Source: an uncultured Pseudoflavonifractor sp. (GTDB lineage Bacteria; Bacillota; Clostridia; Oscillospirales; Oscillospiraceae). From it: 64,000 nt of DNA. The notes under the pieces are model-generated. The model was given only the letters and a program-made list of their open reading frames with translations, ran no database searches and was not told the origin of the DNA. Position 1 is the stretch's first letter, and every line of letters starts with the position of its first letter. The translations under genes and the position numbers were made by a program. The stretch is from the NCBI GenBank assembly GCA_947577065.1, contig CANPTT010000001.1:118366-182365 (forward strand), read 5' to 3'. This document shows, piece after piece, positions 8,034 to 15,403 of this stretch.

Positions 8034-10355
8034 TTGAGCAAAGATCTGAGCCGCAGAGACTTCCTCAAGGGCGCCGCCGCAGGAATCGCGGGGGTCGCCG
8101 CCATGGGCGTGCTGGGCGCCTGCGAGAACAAGGAGTCCACCCCCTCCGCCGCCCCGGAAAACAAGGGTCTCTATACCCCCGGCACCTACAGTGCCACCGC
8201 CACCGGTATGGCGGAGATCACCGTCACCATGGCCTTTGACGCCAACAGCATCACCGATGTGCAGCTGGACCTGTCCGGCGAGACCGAAAACATTGGCCAG
8301 GCCAAGGGAGAGGACCTGAAGAAGGCCCTCTTGGACGCCCAGAGCGCCGATATTGACGCCATTGCCGGCGCCACCATCACAAGCGAGGCCGTAAAGAAGG
8401 CGGCCGCCGCCTGTATCGCCCAGGCCAAGGGCGAGAGCGTGGAGGTCCCCGTGGTGGATCCCGCCGCCGCAGGCGCCCGTGTCAAGGGTTACTCCGGTCC
8501 CGGCGACTGGCTGGGCGAAGCCCCCAGTCTGACCCCTGACGAGACCATGGACGTGGAGACCGTTATTGTGGGCATGGGCCACGCCGGCGCCCAGGCCGTT
8601 CTGGGCGCCATGCAGGCCGGAGGCAAGGACGTGGTGGTCCTGGAGAAGCAGGACTCCGACCTCTTTGACTGGTACGGCGAGGATATTGGCGCTTACAACA
8701 CCAAGCTTGCCAAGGAGCACGGCATCAAGGAGTACGACCTGGGCGAGATCATTAACGAGTATGTCACCCGCTCCGGCGGCCGCTGTAACCCCGCCATCAT
8801 CAAATCCTTCGTCCAGAATTCCGGCCCCATGGTGGACAATATGCTGGACGTTGCCAAGGAGGTCCTGGCCGACAAGGAGCGTTTTGCCTCCCTGGAAGGG
8901 ATCAAGGGCACCGTCCTGGAGAACAATGTGAAGGCTCTGGAGGAGATCATGCTGGTCTATGACAACACCGAGAACGGCCAGCTCTTCATCCAGACTCAGA
9001 TCGATGCCGACAAGGTAAAGGCCGGGCTGGACGTCTATGACTGCGAAAACCTGACCAACTACCCCCTGGCCGCAGGCACCAAGACCTGGGCCACCACCGT
9101 CACCTTTGCCGGAAAGTATAACGCCGAGCCCATCCAGGGCGTGGCTGCCAACTCCACCATCCGCTATGTCCAAAGCGCCTGCGTTGCCAAGGCGGTGGAT
9201 ATGGGCGCCAAGGTGTACTTTAACGCCGCTGCCCAGGTCCTGGTCCAGGACGCGGAGGGCAATGTCACCGGCGTTATCGCCAAAGTGGGTGATAAAATCA
9301 TCCAGTTCAACACCAGCAAGGGCGTCATTTTGGCCGGTGGCGGTTACGCCGCCAACGCCGACATGTGCTGGGCCCTCCTCAACGAGTACATGGAGGAGAA
9401 CGAGCGGGGCGGCGGCGACAAGGACAGCTTCTTCTCCTTTATGGGAGGCCGGGACGGCTCCGCCATCAAGATGGGCTGCTGGGCCGGCGGCTATATCGAC
9501 CCCGCCCCCCGCGGCACCATGATCCTGGGCGGCGGCGTGAGCAGCCCCTGGGGCGCCAACAGCTGCCTGTGGCTCAACGCCAAGGGCAAGCGCTTCTGCA
9601 ATGAGGGCAACCTGATGAGCGCCAACCGGGCGGTCTACCTTCAGCAGTCCGGTCTGGCTGTCATGCTGGTGGACGCCAACTGGGTATACAGTGTGGCAGG
9701 CTCCGGCATGGAGCACGGCGGCCCCGACTTTGGCCGTCCCCAGTTCTTTGCCGATATGAAGGAGGGCATGGACTCTGAGCCCGATGAGAACGGTCAGATC
9801 TCCATCCTTACCGGCACCATCATGGAGCGTGGCCGGGCCACCATGTATAAGGCCAACACCCTGGATGAGCTGCTGACTCTCTGCGGCTACGATGAGGAGA
9901 CCAAGAAGGTGGCTCTGGAGAGCATTGCCCGGTATAACGAGATGTGCCATGCCGGCGTGGACGGCGATTTCGGCAAGGGTAAGATCGCCCTCCAGCCCAT
10001 TGAGACCGCCCCCTTTTTTGCCACGGTAGGCTCTGTGGGCGCCTCCGCTCCCACCCCCTCCATGGTCACCATGTCCGGTCTCATTACCGATGAGAACTAC
10101 CAGGTCATGCGCATGGAGGTCGTTGAGGTAGAGGCTGCCGCAGGCGGCCCCGGCGGCCCCGGCGGTCCCGGTGGTCCTGGCGGCGGTACACGGAAGAGCG
10201 TGTCCTTCCACCCCATCAAGGGCCTCTATGCCGCCGGCAACAGCATGGGAGGACGCTATGGTCTGGGCTACAGCACCCCTTCCGCCGGTAACTCTATCGG
10301 CATGGCCTGCACCAACGGCTTCGTAGCGGGCAAGATCGTCACCGATCAGGAGTAA
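8034..10355 (+). CDS. Tat-exported FMN/FAD flavoprotein reductase (fumarate-reductase-like)
   Basis: The 773-residue protein starts with TTG after AGAAAGGA. It has a twin-arginine signal (SRRDFLKG, residues 6-13) ending in the lipobox LGAC, so it is predicted to be an exported lipoprotein. Residues about 45-130 form an FMN-binding domain with the flavinylation motif DAIAGAT (the Thr near residue 114 would carry FMN). The rest is an FAD_binding_2 domain beginning VIVGMGHAGAQA near residue 180. Such proteins act as extracytosolic reductases of fumarate, urocanate or other unsaturated acids in anaerobic respiration. A Gly-Gly-Pro repeat near residues 703-716 is an unusual insert. The substrate cannot be inferred. 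A paralogue lies at 35378. Confidence 0.88.
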   Translation: MSKDLSRRDFLKGAAAGIAGVAAMGVLGACENKESTPSAAPENKGLYTPGTYSATATGMAEITVTMAFDANSITDVQLDLSGETENIGQAKGEDLKKALLDAQSADIDAIAGATITSEAVKKAAAACIAQAKGESVEVPVVDPAAAGARVKGYSGPGDWLGEAPSLTPDETMDVETVIVGMGHAGAQAVLGAMQAGGKDVVVLEKQDSDLFDWYGEDIGAYNTKLAKEHGIKEYDLGEIINEYVTRSGGRCNPAIIKSFVQNSGPMVDNMLDVAKEVLADKERFASLEGIKGTVLENNVKALEEIMLVYDNTENGQLFIQTQIDADKVKAGLDVYDCENLTNYPLAAGTKTWATTVTFAGKYNAEPIQGVAANSTIRYVQSACVAKAVDMGAKVYFNAAAQVLVQDAEGNVTGVIAKVGDKIIQFNTSKGVILAGGGYAANADMCWALLNEYMEENERGGGDKDSFFSFMGGRDGSAIKMGCWAGGYIDPAPRGTMILGGGVSSPWGANSCLWLNAKGKRFCNEGNLMSANRAVYLQQSGLAVMLVDANWVYSVAGSGMEHGGPDFGRPQFFADMKEGMDSEPDENGQISILTGTIMERGRATMYKANTLDELLTLCGYDEETKKVALESIARYNEMCHAGVDGDFGKGKIALQPIETAPFFATVGSVGASAPTPSMVTMSGLITDENYQVMRMEVVEVEAAAGGPGGPGGPGGPGGGTRKSVSFHPIKGLYAAGNSMGGRYGLGYSTPSAGNSIGMACTNGFVAGKIVTDQE

Positions 10356-10404
10356 GTCCGGGGACAGGATTGACATTCCCCCGGGGATATGAGAAAATCA
10401 AAAA

Positions 10405-10435
10405 GGCTCTGCTCTCATAGGAGCGGAGCCTTTTT
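10405..10435 (+). terminator. Terminator of the flavin reductase gene
   Basis: GGCTCTGCTC and GAGCGGAGCC pair around a TCATAG loop with one internal mismatch, followed by TTTTT. A TTGACA box at 10370 precedes it, but its -10 (GAAAAT) is poor. Confidence 0.85.
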
Positions 10436-10459
10436 GCAGATATCAGGAGGTACACACCC

Positions 10460-11806
10460 ATGGAGCTGATCGAACGTGTCCAGAGGGAGCAGGCGGAAAA
10501 AGAGGCCCTCTATGAGGAAATGAAGAGAAACCCCATCGATCTGGACGCTCTTTTCATAGGGCTGGTGAAAACCATCCACTATGACTATCCGGGCTTTGAG
10601 GCCAAGCGGGATTATTTCATGCCCAATGAGAGCCGCACCTATGTTCTCTCCAATCACCGTTACGGTACCCTGACCATGGAGATGCTCTGCCGCAGCCTTC
10701 ACCAGTTTGTGGCCGAGATGCACGACCGCCATCTGCGCCTGTGCTGCGATGACTGGATCGACTACCGGAACCTGGCCTCCCGCTACCGGGTCCGGGCCGC
10801 GGAGGACTGCCTCTACGTGACCGAGGCCGATCCGGATACGGGCCTTGTGCCCGGGGATAAGATCCGGAAGGTCCAAAGCATGCCTCCCGAACGGATCCGA
10901 AAGTATATGCGGGGCATGGCCTTTAACAGCAACCAGCCCGAGCGGGAACTGTGGGGAGGCTATCTGCGCATGGCGAGATCCCTGGAAGTAGAGCATGTTG
11001 ACGGCAGTCAGGAGAGGCTGGAACTGGAGCTGAAGCCCGCCTGCCCGGTGGAGTACCCCATTGAGTTTCGTATGCTGGAGGACAGCACGGCCTACCTTAA
11101 GCTGGAGCGAATGGACCGCAAGGCCATGGCCCAGCTTTTGAAGGAGCATGGAGGATCGATCGCCGGGAGTAAAAAGCTGATTCTGGACCTCCGCCGCTGT
11201 GTGGGCGGGGATGAGGATGCCTGCTGGGATCTGTTTCCCTATCTGGTAGACCGGGCACGGACCCTCAAAGAGCTGCTGAACGATGAGGGCAGCTATATCC
11301 TCTTTACCGAAAACAACTGCAACCGCCGATACGAAGTTCTCTCCGCCTTTCGGGATACCCTCGCCGTCCCGGAGGAGAGAGCCCTTATTGAGGAAGAGAT
11401 GGCCCTCTACCGGGATAACTTCGGCAAGGGCCTGACTTACCTGCCCCCGGCTCCGGTGGAGGATGTGACCTACACCCCCGCCCCTCAGGGACCGAAAAGG
11501 GTAGTGGTCATCACCGACACCTTCTGTGAGGACGAAGGAGAGCAATTTGTGGCTATGTGTAAACGTTGCGGTCATAGGGTCACAGTGGTAGGCCGCCCCA
11601 CTATGGGGAATCTGGATTATTTCGACAACATCAACCTGGCGATCCATGAGCATATCACTCTCAGTTACCCCATCCGCATGACCAAGGCAGCCCATGAGGG
11701 CCGCGGGATCAGCGAAAAGGGCCTGCCGGTGGACCTCTATATCCCCTGGACCCCGGAGGAGATCCACCTGGACCTTCTTCTGGCGCAGGCTCTGAGGCTC
11801 TCCTGA
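10460..11806 (+). CDS. S41-family peptidase-like protein, probably inactive
   Basis: This 448-residue protein has no signal peptide. Its C-terminal half follows the S41 (C-terminal-processing/tricorn-like) pattern: KLILDLRRCVGGDEDACW near residue 237, then VVVITDTF and VTVVGRPTMGNLDYFD. At the place where family members have the nucleophile (CGSSGD/CGSAGE type) it reads CEDEGEQF near residue 356, so the serine appears replaced by Asp or Glu. The N-terminal 130 residues hold acidic helices and a YGTLTMEMLCRSLHQFVAEMHD segment like the helical cap domain. It is probably a non-catalytic binding protein. It starts with ATG after AGGAGG and is a single-gene unit between two terminators. Confidence 0.8.
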   Translation: MELIERVQREQAEKEALYEEMKRNPIDLDALFIGLVKTIHYDYPGFEAKRDYFMPNESRTYVLSNHRYGTLTMEMLCRSLHQFVAEMHDRHLRLCCDDWIDYRNLASRYRVRAAEDCLYVTEADPDTGLVPGDKIRKVQSMPPERIRKYMRGMAFNSNQPERELWGGYLRMARSLEVEHVDGSQERLELELKPACPVEYPIEFRMLEDSTAYLKLERMDRKAMAQLLKEHGGSIAGSKKLILDLRRCVGGDEDACWDLFPYLVDRARTLKELLNDEGSYILFTENNCNRRYEVLSAFRDTLAVPEERALIEEEMALYRDNFGKGLTYLPPAPVEDVTYTPAPQGPKRVVVITDTFCEDEGEQFVAMCKRCGHRVTVVGRPTMGNLDYFDNINLAIHEHITLSYPIRMTKAAHEGRGISEKGLPVDLYIPWTPEEIHLDLLLAQALRLS

Positions 11807-11835
11807 CGCCACAGGATCTGACAGAAAAAATAGAA

Positions 11836-11874
11836 GGGTGCGTTGCAGAATAAAAAGCTGCAGAGCACCCTTTT
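11836..11874. terminator. Shared terminator between convergent genes
   Basis: GGGTGC and GCACCC, with an inner TGCAG/CTGCA pair, form a hairpin followed by TTTT on the plus strand and preceded by an A tract that serves the minus strand. It separates the S41-like gene from ttcA. Confidence 0.75.
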
Positions 11875-12679
11875 ACTCCACCTCCGGATATATGACGTCT
11901 GCAGGCTTTGCCGCTCCCCCCGTATGATCCTCCGCATAGGGACGGCGGCGGTGTTCTATGGGTTCCCAGGCTGTAAGGGGTAAACGCTGCATGGAGCCAA
12001 AGACCCGTTCCTTCAAGCCGGGATATTGCTTTTCCAAGGCCGCTATCAGTTCCTTCACCTCTTGGCGCTTAGTATTGCCATCGGCAGGGCAGGGATTCTT
12101 TACAACAGGCAGCTCAAGCCGCTTGGCCGCCCCCCGGACCATACCCTCCCCGCAGTACAAAAGAGGCCTTATCTGGATAATTTCTGTCCTTGTCAGTTCG
12201 GTGACGGGCTGGAAACAGGAAATACGGCCCTCATAGAAAAGAGAGAGAAAGAAGGTCTCCACCGCATCGTCAAAGTGGTGGCCCAGAGCGATCTTTTGGA
12301 TCCCCCGCTCCACAAGGGCATTGTGAAGAGCCCCACGGCGCATTTTTGCGCACATAGAGCAGGGATTCTTCTCCCGGCGCAGGTCAAAGACGATATGGCT
12401 GATCTCGGTGGAAATAAGGGTAAAGGGAACGCCGATACTCTCGCAATAGGCCCGAAGGGGGGCAAAATCGGCAGGGCGCTGTCCCTCGGCAGCCCCCAGA
12501 TCCAAGGTGATCGCCTCCACAGTAAAGGGTTTGGGGTAGAAGCGGGACAGCTTTTGGAGGGCCGCCAAAGTCACCAGGGAATCCTTCCCCCCGGAGACCC
12601 CCACCGCCACCCGGTCACCGGACTGGATCATATCATAGTCCTCCACGCAGCGGCGGACAAGAGAGAGTATTTTTTCCAT
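11873..12679 (-). CDS. ttcA: tRNA 2-thiocytidine biosynthesis protein TtcA family
   Basis: This 268-residue protein has a PP-loop SGGKDSL near residue 30, a CSMC pair near residue 115, and the GHHFDDAVETFF motif. TtcA activates C32 of tRNA with ATP and inserts sulfur carried on an Fe-S cluster held by cysteines of this kind; a third cysteine is present in KNPCPADG near residue 200. The family includes related PP-loop enzymes, so the exact tRNA position is inferred. It ends at a terminator shared with the convergent S41-like gene and has no obvious partner gene. It is divergent from rplM. Confidence 0.85.
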   Translation of the reverse strand: MEKILSLVRRCVEDYDMIQSGDRVAVGVSGGKDSLVTLAALQKLSRFYPKPFTVEAITLDLGAAEGQRPADFAPLRAYCESIGVPFTLISTEISHIVFDLRREKNPCSMCAKMRRGALHNALVERGIQKIALGHHFDDAVETFFLSLFYEGRISCFQPVTELTRTEIIQIRPLLYCGEGMVRGAAKRLELPVVKNPCPADGNTKRQEVKELIAALEKQYPGLKERVFGSMQRLPLTAWEPIEHRRRPYAEDHTGGAAKPADVIYPEVE

Positions 12680-12791
12680 TTCGGCACCTCAAAAATTCAA
12701 AATTTGAAATCGAGCATTTAAGAGCATAAGAGAGAAAAACAAAGATTTTTGAAGATTTTAACTTTCTAAATCAAAAAAACGCAATTTGTCG

Positions 12792-12820
12792 TTGACACCG
12801 GAGGACAACGGTATTATAAT
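12792..12820 (+). promoter_or_regulatory. Consensus promoter of rplM-rpsI
   Basis: TTGACA (12792-12797) and TATAAT (12815-12820) with a 17-bp spacer are both perfect consensus boxes, as expected for ribosomal protein genes. Confidence 0.92.
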
Positions 12821-12825
12821 ACAAA

Positions 12826-12907
12826 ACGCTCCGCAGGTCCAGTTTCGGGGCGCTTTCTATTGTAAAATCGCTCTTTCTTGAGAGCATAAGGAATTGGAGG
12901 TAACACC
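12826..12907 (+). promoter_or_regulatory. 5' leader of rplM, possible L13 autoregulatory leader
   Basis: Between the promoter and rplM is about 80 bases of leader. CGCTCCG and CGGGGCG can pair (with one G-U) around a 12-base loop, before the GGAGG ribosome site. L13 leaders that bind the protein are known in Firmicutes; the match to that class is inferred from position only. Confidence 0.4.
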
Positions 12908-13339
12908 ATGTCCACATTTATGGCAAACAAGGGCAACATCGTCCGCAAGTGGTACATCCTTGACGCGGCCGGCAAGCCCCTGGGCAAGACAGCTGTCATC
13001 GCCGCCGATCTGCTGCGTGGTAAGCGCAAGCCCGAGTACACCCCCCACGCCGACTGCGGGGACTATGTCATCATCCTCAACGCCGACAAGGCGGTACTCA
13101 CCGGCAAGAAGCTGGAGCAGAAGTATTACCGCCGCCACTCCGGCTGGGTGGGCGGTCTGAAGGAGACCCAGTACCGCATCCTCATGGAGGAGAAGCCCGA
13201 GCTGGCTATGAAGCTGGCCGTCCGCGGCATGATGCCCCGGAACACCATCACCAAGGATTCCCTCTCCCGGCTCCACATCTGCCGCGGCAGTGAGCACCAG
13301 TATGCCGCCCAGAAGCCCGAGCCCTGGACCATGGACTAA
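12908..13339 (+). CDS. rplM: 50S ribosomal protein L13
   Basis: The 143-residue protein is the standard length. It has the L13 features KWYILDAAGKPLGKTA near the start, HADCGDYVIILNADK, the YYRRHSGWVGG segment and the MMPRNTI signature, ending in HQYAAQKPEPW. L13 is an early-assembly 23S rRNA-binding protein. GGAGGT lies just upstream. The gene is followed 14 bp later by rpsI, the usual two-gene operon in Firmicutes, under the consensus promoter at 12792. Confidence 0.97.
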   Translation: MSTFMANKGNIVRKWYILDAAGKPLGKTAVIAADLLRGKRKPEYTPHADCGDYVIILNADKAVLTGKKLEQKYYRRHSGWVGGLKETQYRILMEEKPELAMKLAVRGMMPRNTITKDSLSRLHICRGSEHQYAAQKPEPWTMD

Positions 13340-13353
13340 GGAGGTAACGGAAT

Positions 13354-13758
13354 ATGTATAAGAGCAAGAAGCCTTACCTGTACGGCACCGGCCGCCGGAA
13401 GTCCTCTGTGGCCCGGGTGCATCTCTTCCCCAACGGCACCGGCGCTATCACCATCAACGGCCGTGATATCGACGATTACTTTGGTCTGGACACCTTGAAG
13501 CTCATTGTGCGTCAGCCCCTGGTCACCACCGACCTTGTTGGCAAGGTGGACATCGTGACCACCGTCACCGGCGGCGGCGTCACCGGCCAGGCCGGCGCCA
13601 TCCGCCACGGCATTGCCCGTGCTCTGCTGGAGGTCAACCCCGAGTACCGCGCCGCCCTGAAGGCCGCCGGCTTCCTGACCCGCGACCCTCGTATGAAGGA
13701 GCGGAAGAAGTACGGCCTCAAGGCCGCCCGTCGGGCTCCTCAGTTCTCCAAGCGTTAA
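13354..13758 (+). CDS. rpsI: 30S ribosomal protein S9 (3' end supplied by an integrated element)
   Basis: The 134-residue S9 begins [15 protein letters not shown] and ends with the conserved tail [15 protein letters not shown] that reaches the decoding site. The last 46 bases before the stop are repeated exactly at 23139-23184. At this copy the final codons read CGT TAA, whereas at the distal copy they read CGC TGA and are followed by a second terminator. The element at 13755-23184 therefore inserted into this gene and restored an intact C-terminus with its own bases and its own terminator. The protein sequence is unchanged by the swap. Confidence 0.97.
   Translation: MYKSKKPYLYGTGRRKSSVARVHLFPNGTGAITINGRDIDDYFGLDTLKLIVRQPLVTTDLVGKVDIVTTVTGGGVTGQAGAIRHGIARALLEVNPEYRAALKAAGFLTRDPRMKERKKYGLKAARRAPQFSKR
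13709..13754 (+). repeat. Left attachment-site core (46-bp direct repeat in rpsI)
   Basis: Forty-six bases at the 3' end of rpsI are identical to 23139-23184; flanking bases differ on both sides (A versus T at 13708/23138, T versus C at 13755/23185). This is the signature of site-specific integration by a tyrosine recombinase. Confidence 0.92.
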
Positions 13759-13767
13759 AAAACCTCA

Positions 13768-13799
13768 AATCCCCAGAGCCGCAACGGTTCTGGGGATTT
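13768..13799 (+). terminator. Terminator supplied by the element to rpsI
   Basis: AAATCCCCAGAGCC and GGTTCTGGGGATTT pair around a GCAAC loop (one G-U), followed by a T-rich tail. It takes over from the original rpsI terminator, now displaced to 23201. Confidence 0.85.
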
Positions 13800-13849
13800 C
13801 TCTTTTGACATGGTTTAACCAAATTTCACCAGTTTTGGCATGAATTTTA

Positions 13850-13909
13850 TGGGTTAAAAATGGGTTAAATCGCTTTTATGGGTTAATTTATGGGTTAAAT
13901 TTGGGTTAA
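13850..13909 (+). repeat. Five TGGGTTAA repeats, likely integrase arm sites (left)
   Basis: TGGGTTAA starts at 13850, 13861, 13879, 13891 and 13902, with spacings of 11, 18, 12 and 11 bases. The same octamer, once exact and once with a C in first place, recurs beside the integrase at the other end (23056 and 23068, 12 bases apart). Tyrosine integrases of the lambda/Tn916 type bind such short direct repeats with their N-terminal domain. Confidence 0.72.
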
Positions 13910-14026
13910 AAAAAGAGGCCCATATCCGCTTTTCAACCGTCACTCTCCCCTTCCCTTTTGTCATCGCCTGCTCTGATAAAGTTTGATCTCTTTTGTCCAA
14001 AAGAAAATCAATTTAATACAAAGTTG

Positions 14027-14056
14027 AAAACCGTCACAGCAAACGTGACGGTTTTT
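14027..14056 (+). terminator. Hairpin before the parA remnant
   Basis: AAAACCGTCAC and GTGACGGTTTT pair perfectly around a seven-base loop and are followed by T's. It would stop transcripts entering the parA remnant from the left. Confidence 0.75.
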
Positions 14057-14123
14057 CTTATCCGTACATAGCCGCCCATCTCAACCTGGGCGGCTAAATC
14101 TATAAAGAAGGAGGAAACCACAA

Positions 14124-14453
14124 ATGGCGAAAACAAAGGTGATTGCCGTAGCGAGCCAAAAGAGTGGTGTGGGAAAAAGCACTACCGCCTATAACCTGGG
14201 AGCAGGACTTGCCATGGAAGGCAAAAAGGTCCTTCTCCTGGATGTAGACCCCCAGGGCGACCTCACCAAAATGCTGGTCCTGCGTTCCGTTATACCTGCT
14301 ACGGTGCGGCTGGCAAAGGTCAGCACGGCGGACAAGAGCATTTTCCAGCACGACCCAAAGGGAAAGGCAGCGGAAGCATACCGGTGGTTGGTAAAGGAGG
14401 TGATGGCGATTGGCGCAAAGCAGCGCGGCAAGTCTGCTGATCTCGGTAGATAG
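14124..14453 (+). pseudogene. parA/soj remnant with large internal deletion
   Basis: The start is intact: AGGAGG, then ATG and a ParA N-terminus with the deviant Walker A KSGVGKST near residue 13 and DVDPQGDLT near residue 41. Right after LTKML the sequence jumps to a ParA C-terminal stretch ([18 protein letters not shown], then [11 protein letters not shown] and KEV). At 109 residues it lacks roughly 150 residues that would hold Walker A', Walker B and the dimer core. ParA ATPases segregate plasmids and circular ICEs together with ParB. The product cannot hydrolyse ATP normally, so I call it a pseudogene. Confidence 0.85.
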
Positions 14454-14454
14454 C

Positions 14455-14703
14455 CTTTTCACCACACCGACGATGAAGCCATCATTATCATGGTAGACTC
14501 CAACATTCAGCGTGAACGAACCCTCCCTTCCGAGAAAGCGTTTGCTTATAAAAAGAAGTTGGAAGCTCTGCAACACCGTTGCAGAAGTTAAATGTAGGCT
14601 CAACACGAGAGTTGCTTGCCCAAAAATCGGGAGAAAGCCATGCGCAAATTCGGAAGTATGTCCGCTTGACCAACCTGATCCCGGAAATCCTTGCTACGGG
14701 TTG
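14455..14703 (+). pseudogene. parB remnant, frameshifted
   Basis: Reading from 14469 gives DDEAIIIMVDSNIQRERTL and then PSEKAFAYKKKLEAL, a classical ParB central segment, ending in a stop at 14589-14591. A different frame from about 14597 continues with TRELLAQKSGESHAQIRKY and LTNLIPEIL, the next conserved ParB segment. The N-terminal part and the C-terminal dimer domain are missing. It follows the parA remnant as in intact ICE modules, confirming that a parAB partition operon has decayed here. Confidence 0.82.
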
Positions 14704-14714
14704 ATAACAAACGA

Positions 14715-14750
14715 AAACCGGGAAAGGATTTGTTTATCCTCTCCCGGTTT
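14715..14750. terminator. Terminator between the parB remnant and the toxin gene
   Basis: AAACCGGGAAAGGAT and ATCCTCTCCCGGTTT pair almost fully around a TTGTTT loop. It can serve both the parB remnant (plus) and the RelE-like gene (minus). Confidence 0.8.
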
Positions 14751-14755
14751 CACTT

Positions 14756-15061
14756 TTACAGAATGGATTGGTAATCACGCCGCCCATACAAAATCCGATG
14801 AATTTGCACGGCGTCACCAGAAACGATATAAAACACCAGGTAGTCCTTTACTATCAGGTAGCGATATCCTTTTGCAGTAAGAGCCAAATCCCTGGGATGG
14901 GGACAGCGTTCCGGCATCATAGACAAGCTGGCAATTTCCTCTATGAGCAGGTCATAGTAGCGCAATGCCGCTTCTTTAGAAAGAGTGTTGAGGTAATCTA
15001 CAATACCTGCCAAGTCCTGTTCAGCCGCGGGATATAGTCTGACCTTATATTCCTGTCCCAT
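14756..15061 (-). CDS. RelE/ParE-family toxin
   Basis: This 101-residue basic protein fits the RelE/ParE fold: YKVRLYPAAEQDLAGIVDYL at the start, a central PERCPHPRD segment, YRYLIVKDYLVFYIV, and IHRILYGRRDYQSIL at the end. RelE-type toxins cleave mRNA on the ribosome and ParE-type toxins inhibit gyrase; the C-terminal YGRRDY pattern is common to both, so the target is uncertain. It overlaps the upstream antitoxin gene by 17 bases, the usual antitoxin-first arrangement with coupled translation. In this element it would act as an addiction module that helps keep the element in the chromosome. Confidence 0.88.
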   Translation of the reverse strand: MGQEYKVRLYPAAEQDLAGIVDYLNTLSKEAALRYYDLLIEEIASLSMMPERCPHPRDLALTAKGYRYLIVKDYLVFYIVSGDAVQIHRILYGRRDYQSIL

Positions 15062-15320
15062 GAATCCGCTTCCTCATTTCACGGGCCACAGTAAGAAAAT
15101 CTTTCCCCTCGGCACCTTCTGCAATTTCCTGTTCTGCGATTGCCAGTTTGCCATAGAGATCGATCAACGCCTGTTGGCGCTCGTATTCCTCCACGCTGAC
15201 AACCACCATATCACCGGTGCCGTTTCTGGTAATATAGACCGGCTCACGGGTCTGGCGGCAAAAATCTGAAATCTCATTGGCGCTATTGCGAAGATCAGAG
15301 ATCGGGCGAATCATCGGCAT
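15045..15320 (-). CDS. Phd/YefM-family antitoxin
   Basis: The 91-residue protein starts at the ATG after AAGGAGGT; an upstream in-frame ATG at 15353 lacks a ribosome site. It has the Phd/YefM N-terminal DNA-binding pattern IRPISDLRNSANEISDFCRQ and EPVYITRNGTGDMVVVSVEEYER, followed by a helical tail that would wrap the toxin. It is expected to neutralise the RelE-like partner and repress the operon. Two dyads containing TCAA/TTGA lie in and above the promoter at 15344-15372 and are candidate operators. Confidence 0.9.
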   Translation of the reverse strand: MPMIRPISDLRNSANEISDFCRQTREPVYITRNGTGDMVVVSVEEYERQQALIDLYGKLAIAEQEIAEGAEGKDFLTVAREMRKRIHGTGI

Positions 15321-15343
15321 GATAGCCACCTCCTTCTGTTTGT

Positions 15344-15372
15344 AGTATAGCAAAATATTGAGTAAATATCAA
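15344..15372 (-). promoter_or_regulatory. Promoter of the toxin-antitoxin operon
   Basis: On the minus strand TTGATA (15372-15367) and TATACT (15349-15344) are 17 bp apart, just upstream of the antitoxin ribosome site. Overlapping TTGA...TCAA dyads (15359-15397) may be the Phd operator. Confidence 0.75.
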
Positions 15373-15403
15373 CACAAATATATCAAAATTTGAGTATGAC
15401 ATC

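Noticed and set aside
10141..10190. Gly-Gly-Pro repeat as a collagen-like domain
   Set aside because: Only about four short repeats in an otherwise globular flavoprotein; more likely a flexible insert.
8004..10376. A 790-codon open frame on the minus strand opposite the Tat-exported reductase
   Set aside because: It is Gly/Ala/Val/His-rich low-complexity translation caused by GC-rich codons of the real gene; no domain and no ribosome site.
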